Below, piece after piece: positions 46,817-57,602 of a stretch of DNA of 64,000 nt. The stretch's first letter is position 1; each line of letters opens with the position of its first letter. Position numbers and translations under genes: made by a program. A model generated the notes under the pieces. It worked only from the letters and a program-made list of their open reading frames with translations, was not told where the DNA came from and ran no database searches. The stretch is from Monosiga brevicollis MX1 (taxonomy: Eukaryota; Opisthokonta; Choanoflagellata; Craspedida; Salpingoecidae): NCBI RefSeq assembly GCF_000002865.3, contig NW_001865072.1, forward strand, positions 272,655 through 336,654, written 5' to 3'.

Positions 46817-49800
46817 TTAGGAGTTGGCCGCAAACACAACGTTCTCGGCCAAGTCGTCGTCATCATCGCTGTAGTTGTCGTGTGGCGCAGTGCCTGCAGC
46901 AGCTACGTTGGCCACAGAGCCACGCTGGCTGGAAGACACGGAACGTGAATGGCCGTACTCGCCGCTGCGCTGCTGGGGTTCGAGCGTCATGGTGACACTC
47001 GCCCGCTGTTCGGGACCCTCCATCATTCGAGCATTTTCAAGCTGAATAAAAAAACAAAAAACAAAAACACGACAGAGCACGCACGTCATCAAGTCAGACA
47101 GCGCGGTTTATCCCAGCACAATGCACCATGAGAGACACGATTCATATATCAAGGATTAAGCAGGATAGGCATCGAGTAAAACGTACCTGTTGTTTGAGGG
47201 TATCAACCTGTGCCGCATAGTCGGCACCGGCCGGGTCCAGGTCCATGGCCTTTTTGGCTGACGCCAGCGCATCCTGAACATAGCCGGCGTGTTGGTATAC
47301 CACGCTGTACCAATCTGCAGTGAGTACACCGTCCAAACCTGGGGGTCGCAACTCGTACAAACAGCAAGGGCGGGAGGCGGAGGACGATGGAAAAGAGACC
47401 TGAGCAGCGAGTAGGCCAAGGCCGAGTTTGGGTGAAGACTGACGGCTCGGCTACCGTCCTCCATGGCGGCCTGAGTATCGCCTGCAAGCAAATGGGCTCG
47501 AGCTCGACAAAGTATGGCTCGCTCGTAGGATGGGTCCAGCGCCAGGGCTGCCGTACAACTCTCCACAGCCGTAGCCCATGCCTGCGCCGTCAGGGCTTGT
47601 TCTGCCTGCAGCACGAGCGCCTCTAGCTGTTGCGGTACCAACGTGGCGCGGGTCGTCACCAACTATGCAAATGCATGCCACAGCAGCATTGGTTGAGCAA
47701 GGTGGTTACAGTAGGCCCAGCCGCTGGACCACACCCCGCCCCCCTTTGCTTTCACTGGCATTTGATTCCACGGACCAGCCCCTACCCCACTGCAAATAGC
47801 GACGCACCTCGTCTCCCTCCAAATGATGGTAAGACAACAGTTGCAAGTCGCATTCCTGGCTGTTTGACTACATTGCCAGATCAGGGCACCGAACAGTAAA
47901 GATGAGCTCTTTATTTTGTCAGACCATGCTCACCTGCTCCATGAGCCAATCGACATGGATGACACCGCCCGTGAAAACACAGTTTGTTCGGCGAGCCTCG
48001 CCCGTCAGCCAACAAACCTGGCACATGGCAACAACTTGCTCGTGGGTTTTGCCGGCCACGGGTTCACCATTGATGGCCTTGATGCGATCTCCAGGAAGGA
48101 TGCGACCCGATTCGTGCGCCAGTTCGTTTTCAAGAATTTTGGCAATCCGGACCGCTTGTTGACGTTCCTCTGCACCTCCCTAGAATCCTGGGGGTGAGCC
48201 GGCCGACTTACGACAACTTTGGACGGTCCTGGAGCCAAAACGATCCCACCGAGTGTCTCACCTCAATGACAATGCCAAGGCGTGACTTGTCCGGGGTACG
48301 CCGCAATACTACACGACGGGCATAAACAAGTTGCTCGCCGCTCTCGCGACGTCGCGGCGACAATGACTGGATGTCCAAAAAATCAACGTTGAATCGTCAG
48401 CTGTTAGATGCCAAAATTAACGATAAAACATGCATGCAAAAAAACCGCTGAGCGCTTCAAAGTCGTACCCGGTCGCCAGGCAAAGGTTGGCTTGATAGAA
48501 GCACGAGCCGGCACTCGTCAGCCGAGTTCTGCTCGAGCCAACGCAGATAGCACGAGCCAGTGAGTGCCCCAATATACAATTTGGTTGTGCTCAGAGAGGT
48601 CCAAGCGTTGTGTCTGTGGGTGTCGCAAGCAGTCAAACCTGAAGAAGAGCCACCACATCGTCGTGGGCCTTGCCCGAAACGGGGACGCCGTTGATAGCTT
48701 TGATCTCGTCGCCAGAAAACACACATCCGCTCAAAGCGGCAGTTTCTCCTGGAATAATTTGACAAATACGAGGCAATGGAAGCCCCTCAAGCGTCTATTG
48801 GAAACACATGCAATGCGTTGAGAGCGACCACTTGTATGGGCTATATAGGAGCGCGAATCAAATTGGAAAGAAAGAAAAGGCGCGGGGGGAACATGGGCCA
48901 AGCTCGGGCTCGAGCGCATACCTCGACCTGAAATCCTAAGCGTGGTTGCGTGGCATCAGGGCGCAAGACAACGTCCCGCTCGTAGACTCTGGCCCGATCC
49001 GCTTGAGGAGCCTCGGCATGGTCAGGGTGGCGTTGCTGTTTGGTCTTTTTTCGAGTTTCTGCATTGGCAATGGCTTTCATCCTGCCATGGACGCCACCGC
49101 ATGGCAATAAGGTTGGTTGGAGGGGAACAAAAGTTGGTTGGAGGGGAAAAAAACAATATAGGGGACAAGGCGTACGTATTGGCTTGCATCTCAGCCTGAA
49201 GCTTGCGATAGACGGCCTCGCCACCGGTGGTCACACCGCGTGTCAACAATTGTACTTGTTGGATTCTGGCACGGGATAGGGCCACAACGGGTCAAGTTGA
49301 GTGATGCATGCTGTGTGTCTCAAAATGGAGGGGCGGCGAGCCTTGGGCTGTTGTTGACAAACCGGCCAGTCAGTTCTGTCTTGAGCAGCTCAAGGCTGTT
49401 GACTAGATCTTCACGGGATAAAGTAAGATCTTCTACTTGATCGCGTAGGTCGGCATTGCTCTCATAAACTCTGGTGCACAAAACATGGCAGAGATCAGGA
49501 CCCAAAACAAATGGAATGAAGAGCCAAGATTGCAAGGCAGGCGTGGCTCAAGTACGATAAACAAAAAAGCCAAAACAAACCGATGCAGCTTGGACTGCCA
49601 GGTTTCATTGTCCTCGAGCTGCTGGCGCAATTCCTTCACCTGCTGAGTCTATATTCGACCACGCAGGGGGGCACTCATTGGTCAAAGTCGTTTCGGAGGA
49701 GACATCTACCTTTGCAGATTAATGCACGACTTACAAAGGCATCAATGGTGCTCTCAGAGACGGGCCCCAAAAGTCGGGGCTCTGCCTGGGCTAGACGATC

Positions 49801-50359
49801 AAGCTGTGTCTGCAGCCGGCCCTCACTCTGAGCCTAAAAAAGCCACGAAGAGGAGCCCGATTTGAGGGCGTAAGTGTATGTATCCAGATCAAGTATGCAG
49901 GGCCATTGTCGAGCTTCTTGAGAGGCTTCACTGCAAGCACACCTTGAATTGACGCAATGAAACAAGCTCTTGCTGTACATCGCGAATCTCAGCCTCGAGC
50001 GCCAGTATGCGTCGCTCACTGGTGTACAAAGAGGTTGGGCCGTTGGGTCCAGGTTCAGCGGTACGAAGGGCGCAGGGGGCGAGGAACCTTGGCCAGGAGG
50101 CAATCGCATGGGCACGCACCGAGCTGTGGCAGTGTGAGCAGTGTGGGAGAACACAGAGTACATGTCCTGCACCAAGCGGCGCAGTTCATGATACATGGAC
50201 GGGTACTGCTTCTCCAATGAGCGGATAATCTGCAATTGGCGGCCAAAGTCGTTGCGATCAAGCGAGGATGATGATCTGCTGCCAACTAGGGAGGCAAGCC
50301 GGGCGTACCTCAAGCAACTGCGTTGCCTTGTCGTCATATTCACGTTGGCGGGCAGACAT
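46817..50359 (-). CDS. Coiled-coil / tandem PDZ / TPR scaffold protein
   Basis: Sixteen exons (50359-50309, 50229-50120, 50018-49943, 49833-49735, 49648-49581, 49470-49363, 49265-49176, 49081-48922, 48794-48639, 48531-48469, 48366-48262, 48179-48018, 47996-47934, 47662-47400, 47304-47187, 47041-46817) stay in phase throughout and give 638 residues. Residues about 1-230 are coiled coil (heptads such as ERRILALEAEIRDVQQELV). Two PDZ domains follow: the first reads RLGFQVE as its carboxylate-binding loop, then FSGDEIKAINGVPVSGKAHDDVV; the second RLGIVIE, then LPGDRIKAINGEPVAGKTHEQVV. A TPR-like helical region comes next (QAWATAVESCTAALALDPSYE; VQDALASAKKAMDLDP), and a Ser/Asp-rich tail ends in ENVVFAANS. 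It is probably a cytoplasmic scaffold binding C-terminal tails. The intron between the second PDZ and the TPR part is the weakest join; if it is wrong these are two genes. Confidence 0.8.
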
Positions 50360-50884
50360 TGTGCTGGATTGCGGTGCCGTGCTGGCACTGGAATCTACGG
50401 TCGGCGGAACCAAAGGCCCTCCAAAATTGAGGCACGTACGAACAACGGCAATCCACTGCACAACATCTCTCTCACAACAACACTGCCAATCTATCACGCT
50501 CAATAATGGCCATCATCGTCGACAATTGGCAGCTGTGGCGGCCACCGCCGTGGCCCCCGTCTGCCAAGAAAAAGCAAGTCACGCACAAAGCCAGCAGGCA
50601 AGCATCTTCACCCCCACCTCTTTCCTTCGTCTTTGGACCCCCTCGTCGTCAGGCCAGGTGCTCCTCCAACACAGCGATACACCACACCACGACAAAGCCG
50701 ACACCAGCTTGCACGCCACTATCACTCCCTTCCCCTCACCTCCTCGAGGAGCAGACCCAGCGCCTCTCACCCAGCTCCCTCGATCCCACTGATCTGGTCA
50801 AACGTCAGAGAGAGAGAGAGAGAAAATGAATAACTGAGTGAAATTAAAAAGTATTTTACTTTTTATATTTGAATCGAGGTTTTG

Positions 50885-50889
50885 GTGTG

Positions 50890-50987
<98 letters not shown>

Positions 50988-50988
50988 G
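50885..50988. repeat. (GT)n microsatellite
   Basis: About 50 GT units with a few GC interruptions. Apparent frames of alternating Cys-Val across it are artefacts. Confidence 0.96.
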
Positions 50989-51227
50989 AGAAGCTTCTGC
51001 TCGGTCTGTTTCGAACTCTTGAGAAGCTGGGCGAGAGGGAGGAAACACTTTTGTTTGAGCACACCGATGTTTTTAGTGCGAGCTTTGGCAAGGTTATGCG
51101 TACATGTTTTGCTTCAAAGGGGATGGATTTGAGCGCTGCTTCATGATCACAACGGTCAACGCAGTGGTCTTTGTGAAGATGATGAGCAACTAAGATCAAG
51201 GAGATGGAAGGAAAGATAAAGCGCACG

Positions 51228-51395
51228 CGTCGCAGACGCGCAGGCTGATAAGAGGATCAAGCAATGTTGAACCACAAAAAACCTTCCTTGTTCATTCCGG
51301 CAAGAACGCAGGCGTCGCGGGCGCGCAGGCTGGGAAGAGGATCAAACAAAGTTGAACCACAAAACATCCCTCATTCATTCCGGCAAGAACGCAGG
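51228..51395. repeat. Two tandem copies of an ~84-base unit
   Basis: 51228-51312 and 51313-51395 are about 85% identical by eye, both starting CGTCGC and ending CATTCCGGCAAGAACGCAGG. They are non-coding as far as I can see. Confidence 0.85.
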
Positions 51396-51450
51396 AGTGC
51401 ATCGATGGGGACTTGATCCCAAGACGTCTGCTTGGCTGGGTCGGGTTCAG

Positions 51451-52663
51451 TCAGGGTTTCTGTTGACGACCCACGGTGCACACGAGGTCAGTGAGGTGAT
51501 GGTGAGGCGAGCATATCATTTCTTGGCCTTCCAAGATTCAGGGGGGGATGGAACGGAGATGAAAAGAAGATGGAAGAAAAATGAAAAGGCGTGATGGGCG
51601 TGTAGCACGTACGCAAGATTTGGTGGCAGCGCTTGCCACCGGGTGTTTGCTTGGCAAGATGCATGTATTCCATCTGTGCTTTGATGCAGGCAATCTCACG
51701 GTTCATGCGAAGAAGGGAATTGGCGACATGTTTCATACTGCAAGGCGCTGCCTCAGCAGAGTCAGAGGCAGCGCCAGAGACAGGCTCAGAGCCATGGGTC
51801 GCAGCCGTGCGGGCCGTGGCAGAGGCTAGAGTGGCCTCGGTGGCGGCGTGCTTGGTGGGAGAAGGGTGAGACCCATTCTCGGCAACGGCTGGTGCGAGGT
51901 CTTCATCAATGTCGTCATAAGAGAAAGCGTTGACGGCGTCATCGACGGCATCCTCATCCTCGTCTGTATCTTCGCCTTGAGCCGCACCCTTGTCTGGCTT
52001 TGCGGGCACGGACCTGCTTGCATGAGCGTCCTTTTTCGCTGGCTCAGCAGCTGTCTTGTGTTGAACCTCAGCCTTGCCTTCGGCCGTGTCTTCCTCGTCT
52101 CCACTCTGGTCTGAGTCGTCCTCGTCAGCACTGTTCAGGCCGTAGAGCTTGGGGATCAGGAACATGTTGAACTCATGGGGCGTGTTGTGTTGCAAGATGA
52201 CCGGCATGGAGACAAGCGGGCTGGGGTTAAAGTAGTCATGCCCGGATTCATAAAACTCGTGCTCGTCGCAAGCAAACGCATCGTCGTTCTTGTCGTCTTC
52301 CTCTGGTTCCGGGCTGTAGGGGTCAAACTCGTCGTCTTCACGATCATATTTCTCTCTCGCCGCCGGAACAATTGGACTGAGATACTCAATCAGCAGGGGG
52401 GCTAGCTCAACGGGCATGCCAGGAAAAAAGCGTTGACAATAATGCTCTTGACGACCCAACTCCTCAACTCGCGCCCAAGCGGCCGTGAGCGTTGAACACA
52501 GGTATGCGCCTGCAACCTCGGCACGCAGATCGTGGTCTATCCGCCATGCAAACTGCATATCCTTGTCGAGATTAAAGTAAGGGTTATTCACATCGACGGG
52601 CTCAGATTCCCGATGTTCCATGTCCGTCCAAGCCGACCAATCGTGATCAGATCCGTCGTCCAT
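51451..52663 (-). CDS. Acidic protein of unknown function
   Basis: A main exon (52663-51613) and a probable short last exon (51527-51451) give about 375 residues. I do not recognise a family. The first 130 residues look folded, with a helical stretch (AEVAGAYLCSTLTAAWARVE) and HYCQRFFPGMPVELAP. The middle 130 residues are Glu/Asp-rich (DREDDEFDPYSPEPEED; DEDDSDQSGDEEDTAEG) and disordered. A conserved-looking amphipathic helix (LLRMNREIACIKAQMEYM) lies near the C terminus. No signal peptide or membrane segment. The start is the only Met near the 5' end of the frame. The last splice is uncertain because two overlapping donors (GTACGT, GTGCTA) are available and they change the final residues. 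The acidic stretches suggest a nuclear or histone-binding role, which is only an inference. Confidence 0.65.
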
Positions 52664-53973
52664 GGCTCTGGGTAGAGAGGGCTGTCGCCGCGAACGTGTG
52701 GGCTGGCGGAAAATACAGCAGGCGCAACATGTGATGATAAACAAGCTCGACTAACAGAGAGCGAAATTTGTGATCATAACCAGTACGCGAAAACAGTGAT
52801 TATTTGATTCTCCTGCTGCGCTGCTGCTTTGTGCTGGCATACTGCTGTTGTTTTGCTGCTGGTTTGCTGCTGGTTTGCTGCTGGTTTGCTGCTGGTTTGC
52901 TGCTGGTTTGCTGCTGGTTTACTGCTCTCTCTCCTTGATCTCGTTGACAGCACTCGCTCACTGTCTGTTGCCCCAAAACCCCCAACACACGTAACTGCTG
53001 GATATTTGTCAGACAAATCTGTGTCGCTTCGCATCTCTGCAGGCAATGGAAAGTAACGTTAGTTTCCTCGGAATCGCCATTTGTGCGCGTTTCCATCTCT
53101 GCTGTCCCATTCATAACAACAACAGGCAAGATCCCACACACATCTGCTCTGATCCCAGCTGGATCCCCTTAAAGACGCCACACCTGTGATCCCGTTACGA
53201 CCTCGAAACCCGACCTTGACCTAGCTCGTTGTATGGCAGCGCCCCTCCGCTTGGCCGCTCCCATACACACACACACACACGTGTGCCCGCGCACTTGTTA
53301 TTCACGCCATCTGTCTGCCTGTCTCTCCCGCTCCCTCTCTTCCTCTCTCTCTCTCTCTCTGTGTTCTTCTCCTCATCCCTGTGTGTGTGTGTGTGCGTGT
53401 CTCAGATCTTTTGACAATTGGTGTGTCGTCATCCCCATTTCCGTGAGGCGGTCACCAAGGTCCGTCTCACTCGCCCCCTTCCGTCCCTCCGTCCGTTCGT
53501 TTGTGCGTCTGCTCGGCTGTACCCTGTCTGTGTGTGTCTTTGCACTGCCTGCCTGGCTCCTTTGTCTGCCTGGCTCTGCTGCTGTTTGCTCTTCTCTCCT
53601 CTCTGTTCTCTTCTGCCTTCCTCTTGGCAACAACCCTTGCTGTTTCCGCGTGCCTCGCCGTGCCCGGCTTCTGTGATGTCGCCATTGGGGGCCTCCTGCT
53701 TCTGACTGATCGGCTGCAACCGAACTTACGTGCCATACATGCCACTTTTGCTGCTCGTTCCGACTACGTCAGGCTGGACCGTTTCGCTTTGTCTCCACCC
53801 ACCCCTGCCCTGCCCTGCCCCGCTCTATCGACTGCTGGCTGAGCTCGGTCGTGTGCGGCTGCCATCCGTCATCACCAAGTCTTGTCCGGAGCGCCAGCCA
53901 GTAGCCCGCGTCTGTTTATTTTTATTTATTTATTTATTTTTGCGCGCGGCACTGGCCTTCCCTCGCAAGTATC
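52664..53973. other. Divergent promoter region, acidic protein / sortilin-like receptor
   Basis: Holds an 11-base tandem repeat (52856-52930) and CT-rich sequence at 53318-53360 on the coding strand of the receptor gene. Overlapping frames on both strands are low-complexity and rejected. Confidence 0.55.
52856..52930. repeat. 11-base tandem repeat
   Basis: About seven copies of TTTGCTGCTGG, nearly perfect. Confidence 0.95.
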
Positions 53974-56900
53974 ATGACCAGCCCGACTTGGGCTGCCCCG
54001 TGGGCCATGGCCACAGCGGTCGTGGTGGCTGCGCTGGGCCTCGCCTCGCTCGCTTCGGCCATGCCCATGCAAGTGGAGCACTTGGATGCCAGTGCGCATC
54101 AAATCAAGGTGGATCTGGTTGATGGCCACGGCGACCGAGAACACCGACAGGTAATGTTCATGCTCTCATCGCTCGCCAAGGCCGCTGCTTCATTCACATG
54201 GTCATTGACCCCAAGCGTCAGACGCCACTTTTCTGTGCCAGGCACAGCCAATGCTTGCGCACTTCCCAGTGCTTCTTCCGAGCCCCTTTCTTCAGCTTAC
54301 CATGGCTCTTGTCTTTTCCGTCTCAGCTTGTCATTCAGCTGCCCGATGTGATGCCTGCGGACCAGGGCAAAAGCACGAGCAAGCAACAGGCCCAAGCTCA
54401 ACCGCAGCGCCGTGATGTTCAGGCGGATGCGGCCACTGATGGCCCCACCATCCATTCCAACACCCTCGATGACCTGTATGGCAATGCCATCCTGGCCTTT
54501 CCCAACAATCAAAGCGATCTTTTTGTGATGGTGACCCAATTCTATTCGCTCGGCTCGGTGGTGGCAAGTCACGTATACTTTTCGACCGACCTCGGTCGTA
54601 ATGTCACGCGTGCTCCCAAATTCGAGGCCTTTGGAGCCATCACCAACGTCTTTGTCAGCACCACCTCCCACAACACCATCTTCTTCGAGCTGGAAGACAG
54701 CGAAGAGTTTTTGATAACCGATGACGGTGGCCAATCCATCCGTGCCTTTCTCAACGTGACGAACAGGGCCCTTCTTGACTCAACTGTTCAGTACGGCCGC
54801 ATTGGCTGGGCGCAGAACGGCATGCTCTACATTTCCTCAGACATGGGTCTGACCTCGACCCTCATCAACGACGATGGTGAACTCATTTACATCTTTGGCA
54901 ACGTCCATCCTCAAACAGGCAACGTGCCCGAGTACCTTGCATTTCTTGTCAGTTGACTCGCCCGCGTCGTCGCCAGATATGCACAGATGCACACGCGGAT
55001 CTTGATCGAGACCAGCAATGGCCATCAAACGCTCGTGTCGTTTTCACACATTCTCACCTTCTTCGGCACGCCCGCCCGCTTGATATTCTTCTTAGGCTAT
55101 CGTGGATAGTGAGGTTGTCGTCATGACGTACGATTATGAAACGGGGACCCAAACTAACATTGCGACGCAACTGACCCATGACCTCACCATTCTGACATCA
55201 ACATTGAGCACGCCAGAAAACTTGATCTACGTGTATGTGCGCGACAGTAACCTCAACTATGGCCTAGCTATCAGCATTGACGGCGGTGACTTGCACGCCG
55301 TCACGTTTGACAACAACCCAGGTATCTCGGGCCTGCAGGTGCTCAGCTACGTCGACCAGGTTCTTCTTGTACGCGTCCAGGATTTCGCGGGCATCAACTA
55401 CCTCTACGTCCTCGATGTGGGAGGGATGGAGGACGCCAGTGCACCCATTGCGCGGCGCACTCTTGCCGGGCTGCGCTGTTCCATTTCCACCTGCGACGTC
55501 GTCGGATCTTACGCCGTGCGAGGTCTTTTCTTGGCCAACATTGTCAGGAATGGCAACTTCTATACGTTTAAAACAGAGGATTTTGGTGAAAATTGGGAGA
55601 TTTTGTCTGTCGTGTCCGAATCCTGTCCGGCCGGCTCCACTAGCGCGGCATGTCGTCTGCACTTGCACATGGCGGTTGGTACTGCCACCATGGGCCTCAG
55701 CTTCTCCGCCACCCGAGGTTGGCTAGCGGTCCCCCACATGATGGTGGGTCTTGGCAACACTGGCACCACTCTGGCACCTGCAAGCCGGGCCACGGTTGCC
55801 GTCTTTATTTCTAGCGATGGCGGCCAAACATTCATCGAAGCAGCCGAGGAGATCAAGCAGCCGCTGCCCGCTGATTTTGGCGGTGTTCTGGCCCTGACCG
55901 ACATCTATGACACCCAATCTGCTGGCTCGACCACTTTTCAGTACAGCTTGGACGAGGGCGCCAACTTTACGACTGTTGCCTTCTCTGATGCAGCCGTGCA
56001 CGTGGTGGGCACGCTCGCGCACCAAGACATGAGCACGCCCCTGATCATGATGGTTGGCTACGAACGCACCCCTGCCAACAACGACTACCGCTGGCAAGTT
56101 CATGTTCTTGACTTTACCCCAGTTTTCCCGCGTGTCTGCGCTGATGCCGACTTTCAGCGCGTGCCTGTACGAGACGGCGTGAGCACCGCTTGCGTGGCCG
56201 GCGCCACCGAATCTTTTGTCCGCCGCAAACCTGAGGCCATTTGCTTGCAGTCCCGCGAGCACGATGTCGACTTTCAGGCCATTCCTTGCGAATGCCAGCC
56301 TGCCGATGTTTTGTGTGGAGATCATTTTGTCAACAAAAGCGGCGTCTGCGAGCCAACTGCTCAGGCCTGTGCAGCTCTGCCCTTGCCCATCTACCAGCAT
56401 GCAGAGGGGAATTCGTGTGAGGGGGGCCTTCTCGATGAAATGCTCACCATTTGCACCGGCGTATCCACGGCCGCCACGACCACGGTATCCACCCTTGGAC
56501 CGACTACCAACACCATGTCCACTTCTACCCCCGTTACAGCCACCCCCTCCGCGTCCACGACTGCCTTGAGCTCTTCGTCTTTCGCGTCTGCTTCTGCGAC
56601 TCAAGTATCCACCACTACCACCACTACCACCACTACTACTACTACCACCACCACCACTACCACCACCAGTACCACGCCATCAGGAAGTTCTACAAGCACG
56701 ATCAACGGGCAGAATCCAAACGCCGACGCATCTTTGAATGATGGCGGAAATAGCAACAGTGGCTCGAATCAGAGTACCCTCTATGTTGTCATTGGCGTCG
56801 TCCTAGGCCTGGCGTTTCTGGTGTTGTTGGTTGTGGCGTATCGTCGTCGGGAACGCGACGACCCCGTCTATGCCGCCAACTACGGGAACGTCACCGGCTT

Positions 56901-57318
56901 TGTCAACCCCATGCACGACCTTGACAACCCACCCACAGGTCCAGCTGTTGGGATGGGCTCTCGCACAGTGCAAGCCAACCCCATCTACGATAATGCTCAA
57001 CAACAAGCAATGCATGGCAAGCCCATCACCAACGCTGGCTACATGGACGTCGCGGGCTCTTGGGATAAGTCGGGCGAGTATGTCGCTTTTGCCAACGACC
57101 TTGGTGAGGAAGACGGAGCCTACATGAAGGTTGGCACCCCACACGATGCCGACGACGTTGACGGCGCTTATGCTATGGTGACCCCGGGTGTTGGCTTGCC
57201 TGGGGCGCTTGACTCGTTTGACGACGATGACGACAACGATGCAGGCTACATGCATGTGACCAATGAAGATGAGGGAGAGGACGATGGTCTCTATGCGGAC
57301 GCTCGCATCACCAAGTAG
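53974..57318 (+). CDS. Sortilin/VPS10-type receptor with tyrosine-rich cytoplasmic tail
   Basis: Exons 53974-54150, 54327-54947 and 55096-57318 join in phase to 1006 residues. A signal peptide (MATAVVVAALGLASLASA) opens it. Residues about 60-680 are a beta-propeller of VPS10 type, with Asp-box-like turns (FSTDLGRN, ISIDGGDL, ISSDGGQTF, YSLDEGANF). The Sortilin-C module follows: CADADFQRVP, FVRRKPEAICL, then CECQPADVLCGDHF, matching the cysteine spacing and the RRKP motif of sortilins. Next come a Ser/Thr mucin-like stalk with about 20 consecutive Thr, a transmembrane helix (LYVVIGVVLGLAFLVLLVVAY) and a tail of about 180 residues. The tail bears NPIYDN (an NPxY site) and a series GYMDV, EYVAF, AYMKV, AYAMV, GYMHV and LYADA, plus acidic runs. 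Sortilins sort ligands between Golgi, endosome and surface; this tail looks built for tyrosine phosphorylation rather than only for adaptor sorting. Confidence 0.87.
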
Positions 57319-57602
57319 CTGACCCAGGTCTTTTTCTATTGATGTGCGCCCTTGTGTATTATAATATTAAGATAACCTCGGTGTCTTGACGTTCTGACCT
57401 CTTCGTCTATAAATTGTCGTTGTTGTTGTTGTTGTGCATGTGTGTGTGTGTGTGTGTGCGTGCGCGCGCGCGTGTGTTGCAAGTGGCCATAAACACAACT
57501 CTCTTTTGATGCCCATAACAACTTTCATGTGAACGTACATCCTGATGATGTTCAAAATGAATCAAGTCTTTTTTAAGTATTTTTGATGTCGTCTCATCCT
57601 TC
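57319..57602. other. Convergent intergenic region
   Basis: 3' flanks of the sortilin-like gene and of the next minus-strand gene, with a short GT/GC stretch at 57436-57478. Confidence 0.5.

Larger units (their letters stand above)
50360..51450. other. Intergenic region with GT tract and 84-base tandem repeat
   Basis: Promoter side of the scaffold gene (minus) and 3' side of the next minus-strand gene. Contains a GA stretch at 50809-50823, a long GT tract and two ~84-base tandem copies; no gene seen. Confidence 0.55.

Noticed and set aside
50838-51146. Frames of alternating Cys-Val or Thr-His
   Set aside because: Produced by the GT/CA dinucleotide tract; the same holds at 14862-15119 and 59502-59741.
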